DNA of 64,000 nt from Fragum whitleyi. Its lineage: Eukaryota; Mollusca; Bivalvia; Cardiida; Cardiidae. The stretch is taken from the NCBI GenBank assembly GCA_948146395.1, contig OX411556.1:29649056-29713055 (forward strand), written 5' to 3'. This document shows, one piece after another, positions 11,266-23,100 of this stretch. Positions within the stretch are counted from its first letter, which is position 1. Every line of letters starts with the position of its first letter. Both the position numbers and the translations under genes were made by a program. The notes below the pieces were generated by a model, which did not search any database, was not told the DNA's origin, and saw only the letters and a list, made by a program, of their open reading frames with translations.

Positions 11266-11929
11266 CGCAGAATAGTGGAATATGCACGAGGTAGTCAAAT
11301 CACTTACAATCTTAACCAATCTAATTTTAATTGTGACCATCTTATTTTGTGCATTTTGATGGACTGAAAAAAAATAATGTTTTATTCCCAAATAAAAACA
11401 ATATTGAGTACACAGCTACTTTGCGAGCTTCTGCACGAAGTAGTTCTATAAAATATCTGTTCAATTATGGAGAAATGTTCCATCTTTTGCTTTACGAATT
11501 TGAATTTAAGACACAAAGAAAGAATTTATTATGTCAACGGAAATGAAACTAAAAACCTAATAACATTCGTGTAGGAACACACTTTGCGTTTGCACATAGT
11601 GTTATAAAGTTTTAAGTTTCAAGCCTCAATGAATCAAACTAATTCTCTCTTCATCTCAAAATTAATGATTTAGTTAGTTGATTGGTAGGTGCCGCTATCA
11701 ATCAAAACATCAACTGACCAATCAATTCGTTCACTTAGACAGACTTACTCTGCTGACCTCCGTCTTTTCCCGCCATTTCGTTTCTGCACCTTTTAGTAAA
11801 CGGGAGACCTAAACGTCATACCTTTAGCTTGAATAAGCTGTATTCACAATGTTTAGGTCGCCCACCACTGAGTTGTTTCATGTTTCATACCAGTGACCAT
11901 ACTTATTGCAGACAAATGACTCCTTTTAA

Positions 11930-12152
11930 CCCTTTCCTGTTTTACAAAATTTTGGACCTGTCCAAATTCAAAGGTTTTGAAGACGAAAATTTAAAGTGGA
12001 TTTAATTTGAAAAAAAAAAACATTCAGTAGGGCAGAAAATAGTGTGGAAAAAGAAGAAATTGCTTGTTAGGAGCAATTTCTTCTTTTTTCACAATGTTTT
12101 CTCAATCATAAAATCACCGGCACGTAAAAAGCAGGGATTAATCAGCAAAGGG
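11930..12152 (+). mobile_element. TTAA-flanked MITE, family A, copy 1
   Basis: TTAA at 11926-11929 and 12153-12156. Ends CCCTTTCCTG and CAGCAAAGGG. The core is the hairpin GAAGAAATTGC / GCAATTTCTTC. Nearly colinear with 17174-17394. TTAA duplication plus CCCTTT ends is typical of piggyBac-type non-autonomous elements. Confidence 0.78.
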
Positions 12153-12314
12153 TTAAATACAAAAGGGGGATAGTTTTGTGAAGGACACCAGGCTGGATCC
12201 CAAAAATCAAATTTAAGGGTTATTCAAGATATGTGATAACTATACATAATAATCTGGAACTATTCCTTAAAAGTTCCTGTCTGGTTGTCTGTTTGAATGT
12301 GGTTTAACACACCT

Positions 12315-12520
12315 TTTAACATTTTTTTCAGTCATGAAGGACTGGAGCACAAAACCATAGATTCCTGGCATTCCTCTCACCACTTCTACCACAACATCCC
12401 TTCCGAATCCTTTGCTTCTCATACCATATTGGTCTACAATTATCTACCTATTTTGGGAGACAAACTTGTCAAAAAGGATATGTGCCGCCATCATAGATCA
12501 CACCTATGATTGCGAGGCAA
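12315..12520 (-). repeat. Degenerate SINE (same family as 43.5, 44.3, 57.9, 63.4 kb)
   Basis: 'ggagcac...ccatagattcctggcattcctctcacc' and 'ttggtctacaattatctaccta' align with the antisense of the SINE at 63410. The tRNA-like head is poorly preserved. Confidence 0.5.
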
Positions 12521-12815
12521 ATGCGTTACCTAAAACATCTTTCATAGTTTAAAAGTCATACTGTCAATAGGAAAAACAAGAAATAGGAAAATCATAGTTT
12601 ATAGTCTTTACTGACTTAGAATCACAATTTGAATGTCAAGTAAAATACATTTCAATGTAATAGAAAAATAACTACCACCAAGAGTCAAAAGAATAGAAAG
12701 GCAATTTGTCAGACAGTAACCAAAATATTGTACCAATTATTGTTCAAACTGAAGTTGCAATGCTTTGCTCACCAACTTATGATCAGAGCCCTGTAATAAC
12801 AACAACGTGTCCCAT

Positions 12816-12864
12816 GCAAAGACTTTGATCAGCCTGTGCAATGCACAGTCTGAGCAAAGTCTTA
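12816..12864. repeat. Hairpin
   Basis: AAAGACTTTGATCAGCCTGTGC is matched by GCACAGTCTGAGCAAAGTCTT. A frame of 111 codons crosses it on the minus strand but shows no protein features. Confidence 0.5.
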
Positions 12865-13123
12865 ACTTTGTTCTGTGTTGGCTTGAAAATCTGATACAGT
12901 TAACAACATTGACAAATTGACAAGGTGAATGTTTAATACTGACAAGGGAAAGATTACAAAATGAATTTGAGGAGTGAATTTTGAATGATTTTAAAGGAAT
13001 GTAATACAATTTCAATAATTTCAAATGGGAGGAAATTAGCAATATTTCTTTACCTGCCTCAAATAAAATCAATGTGTACGTTCCCTATTTTTGTGTCTTC
13101 ACTGACCAATCAGATGCTTTTTA

Positions 13124-14150
13124 CAAGAGGACCATGATGGTTCTAGATTGCTCACCTGTGTCTCTTTGACCCCTGGGACAACAGGGGCAGATAGGCAGAT
13201 GTCAAAAAGGAGATAATTTCTACATAAGATCGATACCATGGAATGTTTGCAGCCAAGAGCAAGACAGATATGCCTTTTCGTTCTTTGATTTTTTGTAAAA
13301 CAGGATTCACCCTGGTTGGGCCCGCATGTGACCTAAGGGTCTTGATATGATTTAACTTGGTAGAGGTCCATTAGATAATGCTACAAACTAAATATGAAAG
13401 CTGTCTGCCTTCTGGTTTCAGAGAAGAAGATTTTTGAAAGTTTTCCTATTTTCACCTACTGTGCTCAAACTGAGCTAAAAGGGCTAAGCCCAAATATGAC
13501 CCCAGGGTCTTGATATGAACAAACTTGGTAGAAGTCCACTAGATGATGGTACATACCAAATATGAAAGCTGTCTGCCTTCTGGTTTCAGAGAAGAAGATT
13601 TTAATTTTTACCCTTCGTGCTAAAAAGAGCTAAAAGGGATGCGCCCGGGCTAAGCCCAAATATAACCCCAGGGTCTTAATATGAACAAACTTGGTAGTGT
13701 CCCACTAGGTGATGCTACATACCAAATATGAAAGCTGTCTGCCATCTGGTTTCAGAGAAGAAGATTCTTTAAGATTTTAGCTCTTTGATTCTAAGTAAAA
13801 AGGGTTGCGCCCGGGTGGAGCCCAAATATGACCCCAGGATCTTGATATGAACATACTTGTTAGAGGTCCACTAGATGATGCTACATACCAAATATGAAAG
13901 CTGTCTGCCTTCTGGTTTCAGAGAAGAAGATTTTTGAAGATTTTCATATTCAAGGGAAAGTTAAGGGTGGATTTCATTTATTTGCACAACTTTGGTAGAG
14001 CTTGACCCAAGGAACATCCCTGCCAAGTTTCATCAAGATTGGCCCAGTTTAGTTTGTTAGCAACATTTAAGACTGAAAGATGGAAAGACAGATAGACAGA
14101 CACTGGTAAAATAATATGACTCCGATCTATCGAGGGGGGGGGGAGCATAA
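13124..14150 (+). mobile_element. Pearl/Helitron-like tandem-repeat element
   Basis: The 5' end CAAGAGGACCATGATGG is followed by 'gctcacctg'. About four tandem units of about 170 bp follow ('aaatatgaccccagggtcttgatatgaac...aaagctgtctgcc'), then 'gatggaaagacagatagacagac' and an end with a GC-rich stem and GAGCATAA. The layout is shared with the copies at 21835, 27506, 31343, 37094, 52907, 55260 and 59601. Confidence 0.65.
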
Positions 14151-14437
14151 AAAAACCTATTTACTCTAAGCTGTCAGCAATCTGATTGCTAATTGTCACC
14201 TACTATTTTGACAATAAAATGTTACAAAATGATTTTTCTGTAAAAAGGAATTTTGTCAAGTATTGTTATTATTGAGCGTATGATTTAAATCTATGAAAAG
14301 CTGAAACAAAAACCTTTTTAACAAAGTTAAGAAAACTCTTAAAATTTCAATAATAATAAATACCTTGTCCACTTAAAAATATCAATACTCATTCCTACAT
14401 TTAAATGCCTAGGCAAAGTAATAGTCAGCCTTATTCT

Positions 14438-14483
14438 AAAACCTTGTAACCACAGCTTTATCAAGCTGTGGTTACAAGGTTTT
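14438..14483. repeat. Perfect 21-bp-arm hairpin
   Basis: Arms 14438-14458 and 14463-14483 are exact inverted copies around a 4-base loop (TATC). Non-coding; a young palindromic insertion or a short foldback RNA source. Confidence 0.7.
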
Positions 14484-14849
14484 GGGATTACGTTGATGTA
14501 ATGTCATATTTCATTTGGCTTACACATGTTACACAAAGCTAAGCAAGGATTTTTTAAGGTGTTTATGATTTTCATATTTCAGAAACTTGTGATGGTAATC
14601 CTTAACAAATCTTTAAATAGCAGAGGTACAAATAAGAGGAGGTACGGCTAGCCTAGAATCTTTATTTCTCAATGAAAACCTCCGTTATGTCTACTGGTAA
14701 AAATTGTCTTGAGGAGACGACTGTAATGAGTATAGCGCAGTTTTATTGACTCGAATCTGACCCCTGCTAGGGGATAAAAGATGGATAAAAATCTGATAAT
14801 TCCTACTTGGCTTTGCATGTGCTTTCATAGGAATGAATAACAAACAGTA

Positions 14850-15200
14850 TTGAATGTAATATATATTCTGTTAATTGATAAAATATGTTATGTCTGTAAT
14901 TGTTATTTAAGCATTTTTTCTACAGAGGTCATTTTCAGGTCAAATAAACCAAGGTATACCACCAACATAGAGTTTGTCCTATTACTATCAAAAAATACTT
15001 TCAGGGTTACCATCCTTTACAGTCTGGATAGCTCTTGTGACATTGTGTACACATACCAAGTTTCAAGAAAATATATTCTATAACAACTGAGATACGACAA
15101 AGGTTTAAGTTCGTCATGCAAAAGCCTACACCAGTGCAATAACCAAGATAAACAATGCCAAGGTGGTGACAATACCCTGAAGTTTCTCCAAAACAGCTGA
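14850..15200. repeat. Pearl-like fragment
   Basis: 'cataccaagtttcaagaaaatatattctataaca' and 'tgcaataaccaagataaacaatgcc' are of the element-body type. The minus-strand frame here has hydrophobic runs but no splice context, so I do not call a gene. Confidence 0.35.
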
Positions 15201-15522
15201 GCTAACAAAAATTATTCCAAGTGTCCAATCAGATTGCCAATTGTTGATATGATAAAAATTCCACATCAATAACCAAAATATAGTGATAACAAAACATTCA
15301 AATTTCAGCAAGCACATGTCATCAACAACAAAAAACATAACATTTTACTCTTAAATAAGTCACACATTATGGCACAAGTAATAAAGTATTTTATAAAAGT
15401 CACCTGTCCAGGATTTTAAGGAGCGCAGGTTTTGCTCATCTGAAATGCCAAAATAAGTAGCCAGGACCCTCAAATCAATGTGATTAGAGTCACATAGACC
15501 CTCTGGGATCAACTCTAGAAAA

Positions 15523-15555
15523 GAATTGAAGACTGCTTTAAACAGTCTTCAATTT
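15523..15555. repeat. Hairpin repeat (TTGAAGACTG family), copy 1
   Basis: AATTGAAGACTG / CAGTCTTCAATT around CTTTAAA. It sits in a longer repeat (about 15440-15750) that recurs at 54970-55240. Confidence 0.6.
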
Positions 15556-15887
15556 CTTCCTGAAGTTGAGCCCAAAATATATATATACTTCTATCAATTT
15601 CTTTACCTTTAACAAGGGAATGACTCTAAATCTACAAAATACAAGTTTACAGCCTAAAAGAAATAGTCTATACCTAAAGCAAGAACTCCCAAAGTTTAAG
15701 AAAGGACCTCGTACGGTCCCAATGACTCTTATTTTATTGATGTAAGATGTAAACCCTGCGCATCAGGTAGTTTTGAGGGTCCTGGCTACTTTTTTGAGGG
15801 TCCCAGACTTGCAAAACTTGCACCCCTTAAAACCTTGAGACCAGGTAAGATAGGGAAATTCTATTTGAAGATATTCATTTGTCAATG

Positions 15888-15960
15888 AAATCCTATGTTG
15901 TGGGTACTCATTTGAATCCTCTCATATGGGCAATTTCAACAAGTACCCACAACACAATGT
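15888..15960. repeat. Palindromic repeat, family P
   Basis: TCCTATGTTGTGGGTACTCATTTG is answered by 'acaagtacccacaacac'. Confidence 0.5.
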
Positions 15961-16029
15961 ATATGAAAGTATTGACAAAATACATTTTTTTTACCTTATT
16001 ATGCTTAACCCTAATATTTCTGCCTTGCC

Positions 16030-16085
16030 AGGAGGTAAAGAAGAAGATCAGCCTGCACATGTATGCAGTCTGATCTTAGTCTTTA
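16030..16085. repeat. Hairpin repeat
   Basis: GTAAAGAAGAAGATCAGCCTGC is matched by GCAGTCTGATCTTAGTCTTTAC around ACATGTAT. The core motif (GATCAGCCTGCACA...) is shared with the family B MITEs. Confidence 0.55.
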
Positions 16086-16256
16086 CCACCTTAATCTCGA
16101 TTTAGATAGAAAATTTCAAAAATTATATTTTCACAGTGAAAAGTTACTAAAAATTGATACTAGAATAGTTTTCAAATGAAAGTTTGCCTTGTTTTTCATT
16201 CAGCCTGACTAGATTTAATTATGAAATGCATTTTCCTGATCTACCAGGCCTTTTTT

Positions 16257-17131
16257 TCATTCTACATCTTTCAATGGCACAGCAGAAGGTTCGTTGTCCA
16301 TCTCATTAAGAGGCCGTACAAAATGTTTAACGATTAAAAATATCACCGTTAATAAAGACAAACATAGTACAGACTCCAAAAATAAAAGATATGCAAACCA
16401 CAGAGGGGACAGGTTTTCCATCAGTAAACCAATAAACACAGGGTTAATCATTAAACCACTCGATGACGCTAGAAGAAAAAGAGAAGATATCATACCAGTG
16501 ACCTTTAGAACGGATTCTTCTGTCCACGTGAATAAACATGGGAACATGAGTGAACATGCAAAACCGACTAAACCGGTACTTATCCATATCAATGGATAGA
16601 CTAGAAACACACTTGATACAGCAAAACAAAATATACTCACAACCATAGAGGAGCTAAATATAAATAACCATGTTAAAGGGCTAAACTTTTGAATTAAAAA
16701 AATCCCAGAAAATCGACCCACTGAAAACGAAGCCCAGTATAAACTTGTTGCTAAGCTACCTTTACTTTTGTCATATTTAAGATAATTCAAACAAAAAGTC
16801 ATCATCAACCCACCAAAACTATCTTCTATTGAACAATAGACTAGAAACATGCATGATATAAGAATCAATAAACAAACTTTTAACGACAATGGAAGTTTAT
16901 CGGGTCGCTCTAGACTATCTTTATTTGCATGAATACTATGCCGTCTACCCTTTCTTATTTTTTCGACAAACATGACCATAAAAGGAATGGAGGTCAATAT
17001 GAGAAATGAACATGTGATAATAAATGCGTAGTGTATATGTGTATCTCCATATGTACATATGTCTTCAGTTGTGTTTTGTGTCATGTTTACAGTTGGTGTC
17101 ATTGTAGATGTATTAGACAGTACCTCTTCCC
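16257..17131 (-). CDS. MFSD4B: MFSD4B-like exon 6 (last): extracellular loop and helices 6-12
   Basis: Acceptor TTTACAG ends at 17132; TGA at 16259-16257. It encodes residues 233-523, more than half the protein. The variant hexamer ATTAAA on the minus strand at 16219-16214 could be the poly(A) signal, although the resulting 3' UTR would be very short. Confidence 0.88.
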
Positions 17132-20100
17132 CTGTAAATGTATAAAACAAATTATAATTCTGATGTAACTTAACCCTTTCCTGTTTTACAAAATTTTGAA
17201 CCTGTCCAAATTCAAAGGTTTTGCAGACGAAAATCTAAAGTGGATTTAATTTGAAAAATAACCATTCAGCAGGGTAGAAAATAGTGTGGAAAAAGAAGAA
17301 ATTGCTTGTAGGGAGCAATTTCTTCTTTTTTCACAATGTTTTCTCAATCATAAAATTACAGGCACGTAAAAAGCAGGGATTAAACAACAAAGGGTTAAGT
17401 AAATAGAGGAAGCACTGGCAGAGTTACACACTAAGGGGAGTCCAGGAGTCAGAGACTCCTTGTTAACAAGTATGGACTCTTTCCCTTTGCAAGTAAGGAG
17501 TCTAATGGACTCCAATGGTCATATGAGAATATTTTGAAAAACAAATACACAGGGCAGTTTCCTTTTCAACCCTTGACAGAACTGTAGATCTTTTCACAAC
17601 AAATGTTGCTGAAGAAAACATTTGGTTGCATCTAGTAGTATTTTGAAAGCAGACTATCTTCTCTGATATGAGAATCTTGTGGAAAAAAGAAATAGCTTGT
17701 AACAAGCAATTTCTCCTTCTCCACAATGTTATCGAATTATGATATTTCAGACTCCTTACCTTGAGCTTGGACTCCTTGATTTCATATGTTAGAAGTCCAA
17801 TGGACATAGAGGAAAATTCAGCCTGTTACACACAATACAGGCAGTGAAGGCTGAGATCAGACTGCACGCCAATGAAGGCTGATCTCAGTATTTATGTGTA
17901 AGCTGCAATTAAATGTAAGACTCTATGGGATTCAAACCCAGGACTTTTCTGTCCCTAAGTGAGTGCTCTACCACATAGCTATAAAGGCTAGCTTGTATGG
18001 AAAGGCAGTACAAACACCCTTTATACTCAACCCGGCCACACATCTCCTTGACAATCAAGATTCTTACATGAATTTTCTCAATTCAACATCATCAACTACC
18101 CAATCATAAACCACCACCTCATATGGGTTATTTATTGTGGGTACAAATGTAACCTGCAATTAAATGTTTGACTGTAGGGGATTTGAACCCAGGACCTCTC
18201 TGCCTCTAAGCAAGTGCTCTACCATGTCACTGTAAAGACTAGCTTGTACCACAAGGCAGCACAAACACTCCTTATACTCAACCTGGCTACCTATAGTCTG
18301 CCAAAGCTGTGTGAACAGCAGAATAATGCCATGGACTGCATAAAAATGGTTAACATACCTACAATGTAGTTTTTGGTACATTCTTTCTTGGCTAAGAATG
18401 GCTCAGTAAAGAGAGGGGAGATAATTCCACCTAATCCAAAACAGAAATGTAGTGCCTGCATGTAGGGCCTTCCAGCTTCATCCCAGATTGACACCAGATC
18501 TGCATTACCCACTGAAGACGAAATTAAAATCAACTAGAACGGTCGCAAAGCTGACTATTACCCCTCACAAGCTCTAAGTCCAAATATTTGTGCTATTGAA
18601 GTTTCATTATTCTAGGTTGCTTTGTTCTCGAGTTGGGGGTCAGGAAACGAAATTTGAAAAAAGGCTGATTGTGACCTTGACCTTTGATCTATGTGATCCA
18701 AAAACAATTAGGCACTTCCTTAGGTCATAAGCAGCAATTGTATGAAGTTTCATGATTCTAGGTCACTTGGTTCTTAAGTTAGTCCAGAGACGAAAAGGTC
18801 TATGGAAAGACGGATGGACTGACAAATAGACAGACAGACAGACATGGTGAAATCAATATACCCCCCTCTACTTCGTAGGTGGGGGTATAAATGAAGTCAG
18901 TCACATCAAGGCAAAGGCAAAGTAGCTATGGCAGTTTTAGACATATCTGTGAAGTGATAAGAAAGAATAAGTCTACAGGATGTTTTAAATTTAAATTTGA
19001 CATTCAACATGTAAACCACATTGTTTAGGTATTGATCATCTGAAACATACTTTTGAGGTTTTTAAAAGTCCCTATTTACAGTAAACACCTGTGTCAAGGC
19101 CACAACACCCAAGCCCTGTTTATCTTTATTCATCATTGAAACCATTTGATGTCGGTATTCATTTAAATTGTCTCATCAAGATGATTCAAATGACTCATCA
19201 AGATGATTACAAGTTGAATTTGACCCTTTTGTGTAAACCTCATTGATCATTTGTAACTCTAAACTACGCAGTCTAAATTTAAATTTCAAATTTAGACTGG
19301 ATCTGTCGCAAATCCATCTATTCTATCCCACTGGCGTGTTGTCCCAGTTCAGTAAACTGTTTTCAGACAAAGTTCAATTGTGACCTTGACCTTTGTGACC
19401 CCAAAACAACATTTGTGACCCAAAAACAATTGGGCATGTCCTTGTGACATATGAAACAATTATATAATGACTGTTTCATCATTATAGGTCACTTCGTTCT
19501 AGAGTCCAGAAACCAAAAAGGTCTACGAACAGACAGACAGACAAGGTGAAACCAATGGACCCTTCTCTAATTTGTAGGAAAAACTTGTTTCATTAGTTTT
19601 AAAATTTTGATTTTAATATTGATACACTTACTCTCATTCAATATTCTCTGCCTTCAACAGAATACTTGAGTTGACTAAAATTTAGTAAAGGTATTGATAA
19701 TTTCATAATTAAGATAGACAGTAATATTTGTTCTTTAGTTCTATATTATACAATAATTCAGTGATAGACTAAATTTCACGTGTTAGATTGTGTGTTGATA
19801 TCAGCATAAGTAAAACCCTGCTTAACAAGAACTGTCTGAATTCTGCCAAACAGCCATATATCCTCACTGGTTGAGTCCTAAAAGATTTGTCTCAAAACAG
19901 ACTTATACCTACACAAGTACTTGGCCATTATGAAATGCCAATTCAAATTGAAGGGCCATAACTCTGTCAAAATTCATAAGACCAAAACCAAAATAATACA
20001 CATCTCTGCTTGATACTGAATACATCTAAACAGTTCGCTGGAAAACTATCCATAAGTTGTTGCAAATGGGAGCAGCCACAGAAAAGCTAGACAGACAGAT

Positions 20101-23100
20101 GGATGGACAGACACACCAACTGACAAGCTGACTCCTATTTTACCCCCTAGACATACTTCTTGGGGTTTTAAAAAGACCCTATTTACAGTAAGTACCTGTG
20201 TCAAGGCCCCCACAGCCCAGTCCTGTCACAAATCGTACAACAAGCATGACAGGAAATGAGCCGCACCATGGTAACACAACTGATGACACAGCCATGATCC
20301 ATATACATAGGATAATAAGGAACAGCTTGTTCATTCTGTCATAGAGAAAACCTGAAAATTTCGAAAGAAAAACAATGAAACTGGACAACAAAATCACGGA
20401 CTATTTACAAGTTCTTAGATATTGTACATGATGATTTTGAGATGATTAGTTGATAAAGGGATATAATTCTAAGGGCTTTCAGATTTTTTTTTCAAACAGT
20501 GTGCATTGCTTTTTAGATGTTGAAAATACTTGCTATGTTGAGGAAAAAATCTTCATGAAAAACAAAGGTCTGACTACGTTTGAAGTCTGTAATGCCTTAA
20601 ATACAAATACAATAAAAATTTCTGTTCAAAGACCACTTAGTGAACCATCAAAAAGTGGTCACTTATGGAAATGATTGCTTCATGCAACATGTCGTGATAA
20701 ATAACTCTTACTATATTCTTTGATAATTGAACCCATTAAAATTCTCTCAAAGTGAAGATTCAAATGGGTTCCAAAAGCATTAGATTCATTAAAATAAACA
20801 ATTTTTCTTTAAATAATGTCCATTTTTTTCAGAGATTTTGCTAACAGATTATTGAAAGTCACTTAATAAAAGTGGTTGCTTAAAAGAAGTGGTCATCAAG
20901 CAATATCAACTGTGCACAGACTTCTTCACAGGATAAGAGCGAAAGTCTATTTATTTGATGAGTAGTAGTAAAGATTATTTACCTGTTACAAGAGATCCAA
21001 GCATGTAACCAAGTGAAAATATTGTAAATATGAGGGTTCCAACGTCAAGTTCCTGATTAACGATGAGACGCAGATCTGGGAAAGATGGTCCAACTTGGCC
21101 TACCACAACACCCTGAAAAAACAAAAGGGCCAAGGTCACAAAATATGTTGACAAATAAATGTCATGTAGAATAAATATCTCGACAAATAAATGTCATGTA
21201 GAATATCATCAAAAACTAAAAAGATGTGCAAATTCAGGTGACAAGGAACATTTTTAAAAATTTCATCCAAATCAATCTATAATTTAAGCCTGTGTGTGAC
21301 ATTTCCAACAATTTCAAATGTGCCCCACACAAAGACTCTGGCCAGCCTGTGCATCTGCTCAGACAGGCCAGATTCTTTACTTTTCTCTCTGTAGAAAGAG
21401 AACTCAAGGTATCTTTAGACAGCCAGGTGACATAAAAAATTGCATTGTGTTGCTGTCGGAGATGCTCAATGTTTACATTTAATGCACACATCAAATTGCG
21501 AATAATGTCACATCCAGACTCATTTAAGAGGAGTTTCACAAGATCTGGGTGTACGAAGAGACATAATGAAGTTGGGACAGACAGACAGAGGGATAGATAG
21601 AGACAATATCCATATTTGTCAATCTTCAGCAGGGTATTATAAGAGATCATTGAGAGCTCCAGATTGAGAGACTTATGCAATTTGAATATTTTTTGCTCTG
21701 TTGTACAGTAGTCATTTTATTGGCAATTTCTTGAGCATGATTTGTACGTGCTTAACGACCCTTAATTGCCAACTCTTGCAGTTATGAATTTATTCAAAAT
21801 TGTCCACAAAGTTCCCTTCCAAGAAAGACAAAAACAAGGGGCCCATGACGGCCTGAGATTCTCTATTGACTACCAAGGTTTCCTCAGATTAATTGATATT
21901 TCAGTCCTATGCTTTATTGCTTCAAAAAGAATGTATAAATCTGAAATTAACCTTGGGGCTTTTCTCCCCTTCAATTTCTTTTAAGCCAGAAGCAATAAGG
22001 CTTCTTTTCCAATAATTTTCATTAAATTTTCACATTCAAACATCTTTACAATCCAACAATCATTCTATAAAATGTTAAACAATATTTTGATAATTTTTGT
22101 GGATTAAACAACTTAACTCAAAATATTTTGGTGAAAATCAATAAGGTCCCTTTTCCCTTGTTTTCAAACAGATCAGCCCCATTTTTGTAAGGCACAATCC
22201 TTATGATCCTACAAGGGAAAGTTTCTGGGTAATCATAAAAAATTGTAGAATTTATTATGAATTTTGAGACAAAAATAGTATTTATTGATTTCATGGAGGT
22301 ATGAAACTAAAAACATAATTACAGTGTATGAACTCACGAAGTGGATTCATTCGTGGGAGTGATTAGGTATTTATAATTATACCATTGAGAAATAAACCCA
22401 ATTTTTCATCCAATCAGAATGCACAAAAATCGGTAAAATCATCTTAAATTATAAGCGAATATTCTTAATTAATTTCCATCAGGTCCCTTCTGAAGTTCTC
22501 TCATGTTTTCAATGGATCAGCCACATTTTGGAAAGGATCTTTCCTTATCATATGACTTGTACAATCTTTCTGTGAAATTTTGAAGGAAATCTAATATTAA
22601 TTGTTAAGTTTATTGTGTATACCAAAATATTCTGAGCCAAACTCAATAATGCCCATTCTCTAGTGTTTTCACATGGATCAGCCCCATTTTCAAATCCTAT
22701 GAAAGTGTCCAAGGAAATTCAATAATATTGAGAACTTCATCAAGTTAATGAGTATATTCCGAGCCTCATTCAATAAGGCCCCTTTTCCAATGTTTACTAA
22801 CGGATCAGCAAGACCTCTAAATCGCGTCTTGCAAAACATGTGATAAATGTTTTCAAGCTATTGAAGGAAAACTGAAGGAGGTGTTTGTAACACAAAATTA
22901 CTAGTATATGTGAACGAAAAAGAAAACAAGGAGGAGTTTGCAACACAAGATTTTTACTTGTGTACAAAAAAGCTAAAGTTCTAATTCTTGAAGCAGGGCA
23001 GTTGAGACTTGAAATTGCGTATTGCAAAACTTCAACTTTTGATCAATGTTTGTATTAAGTTTCATTACTATTGATTGAAAACTCATGGAGGAGTTTGCCA

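Noticed and set aside
12737..13072. 111-codon minus-strand frame
   Set aside because: It crosses a hairpin repeat and has no domain, signal or splice context.
15017..15338. Two hydrophobic minus-strand frames resembling membrane proteins
   Set aside because: The DNA is Pearl-like repeat text; hydrophobicity follows from T-rich codons.
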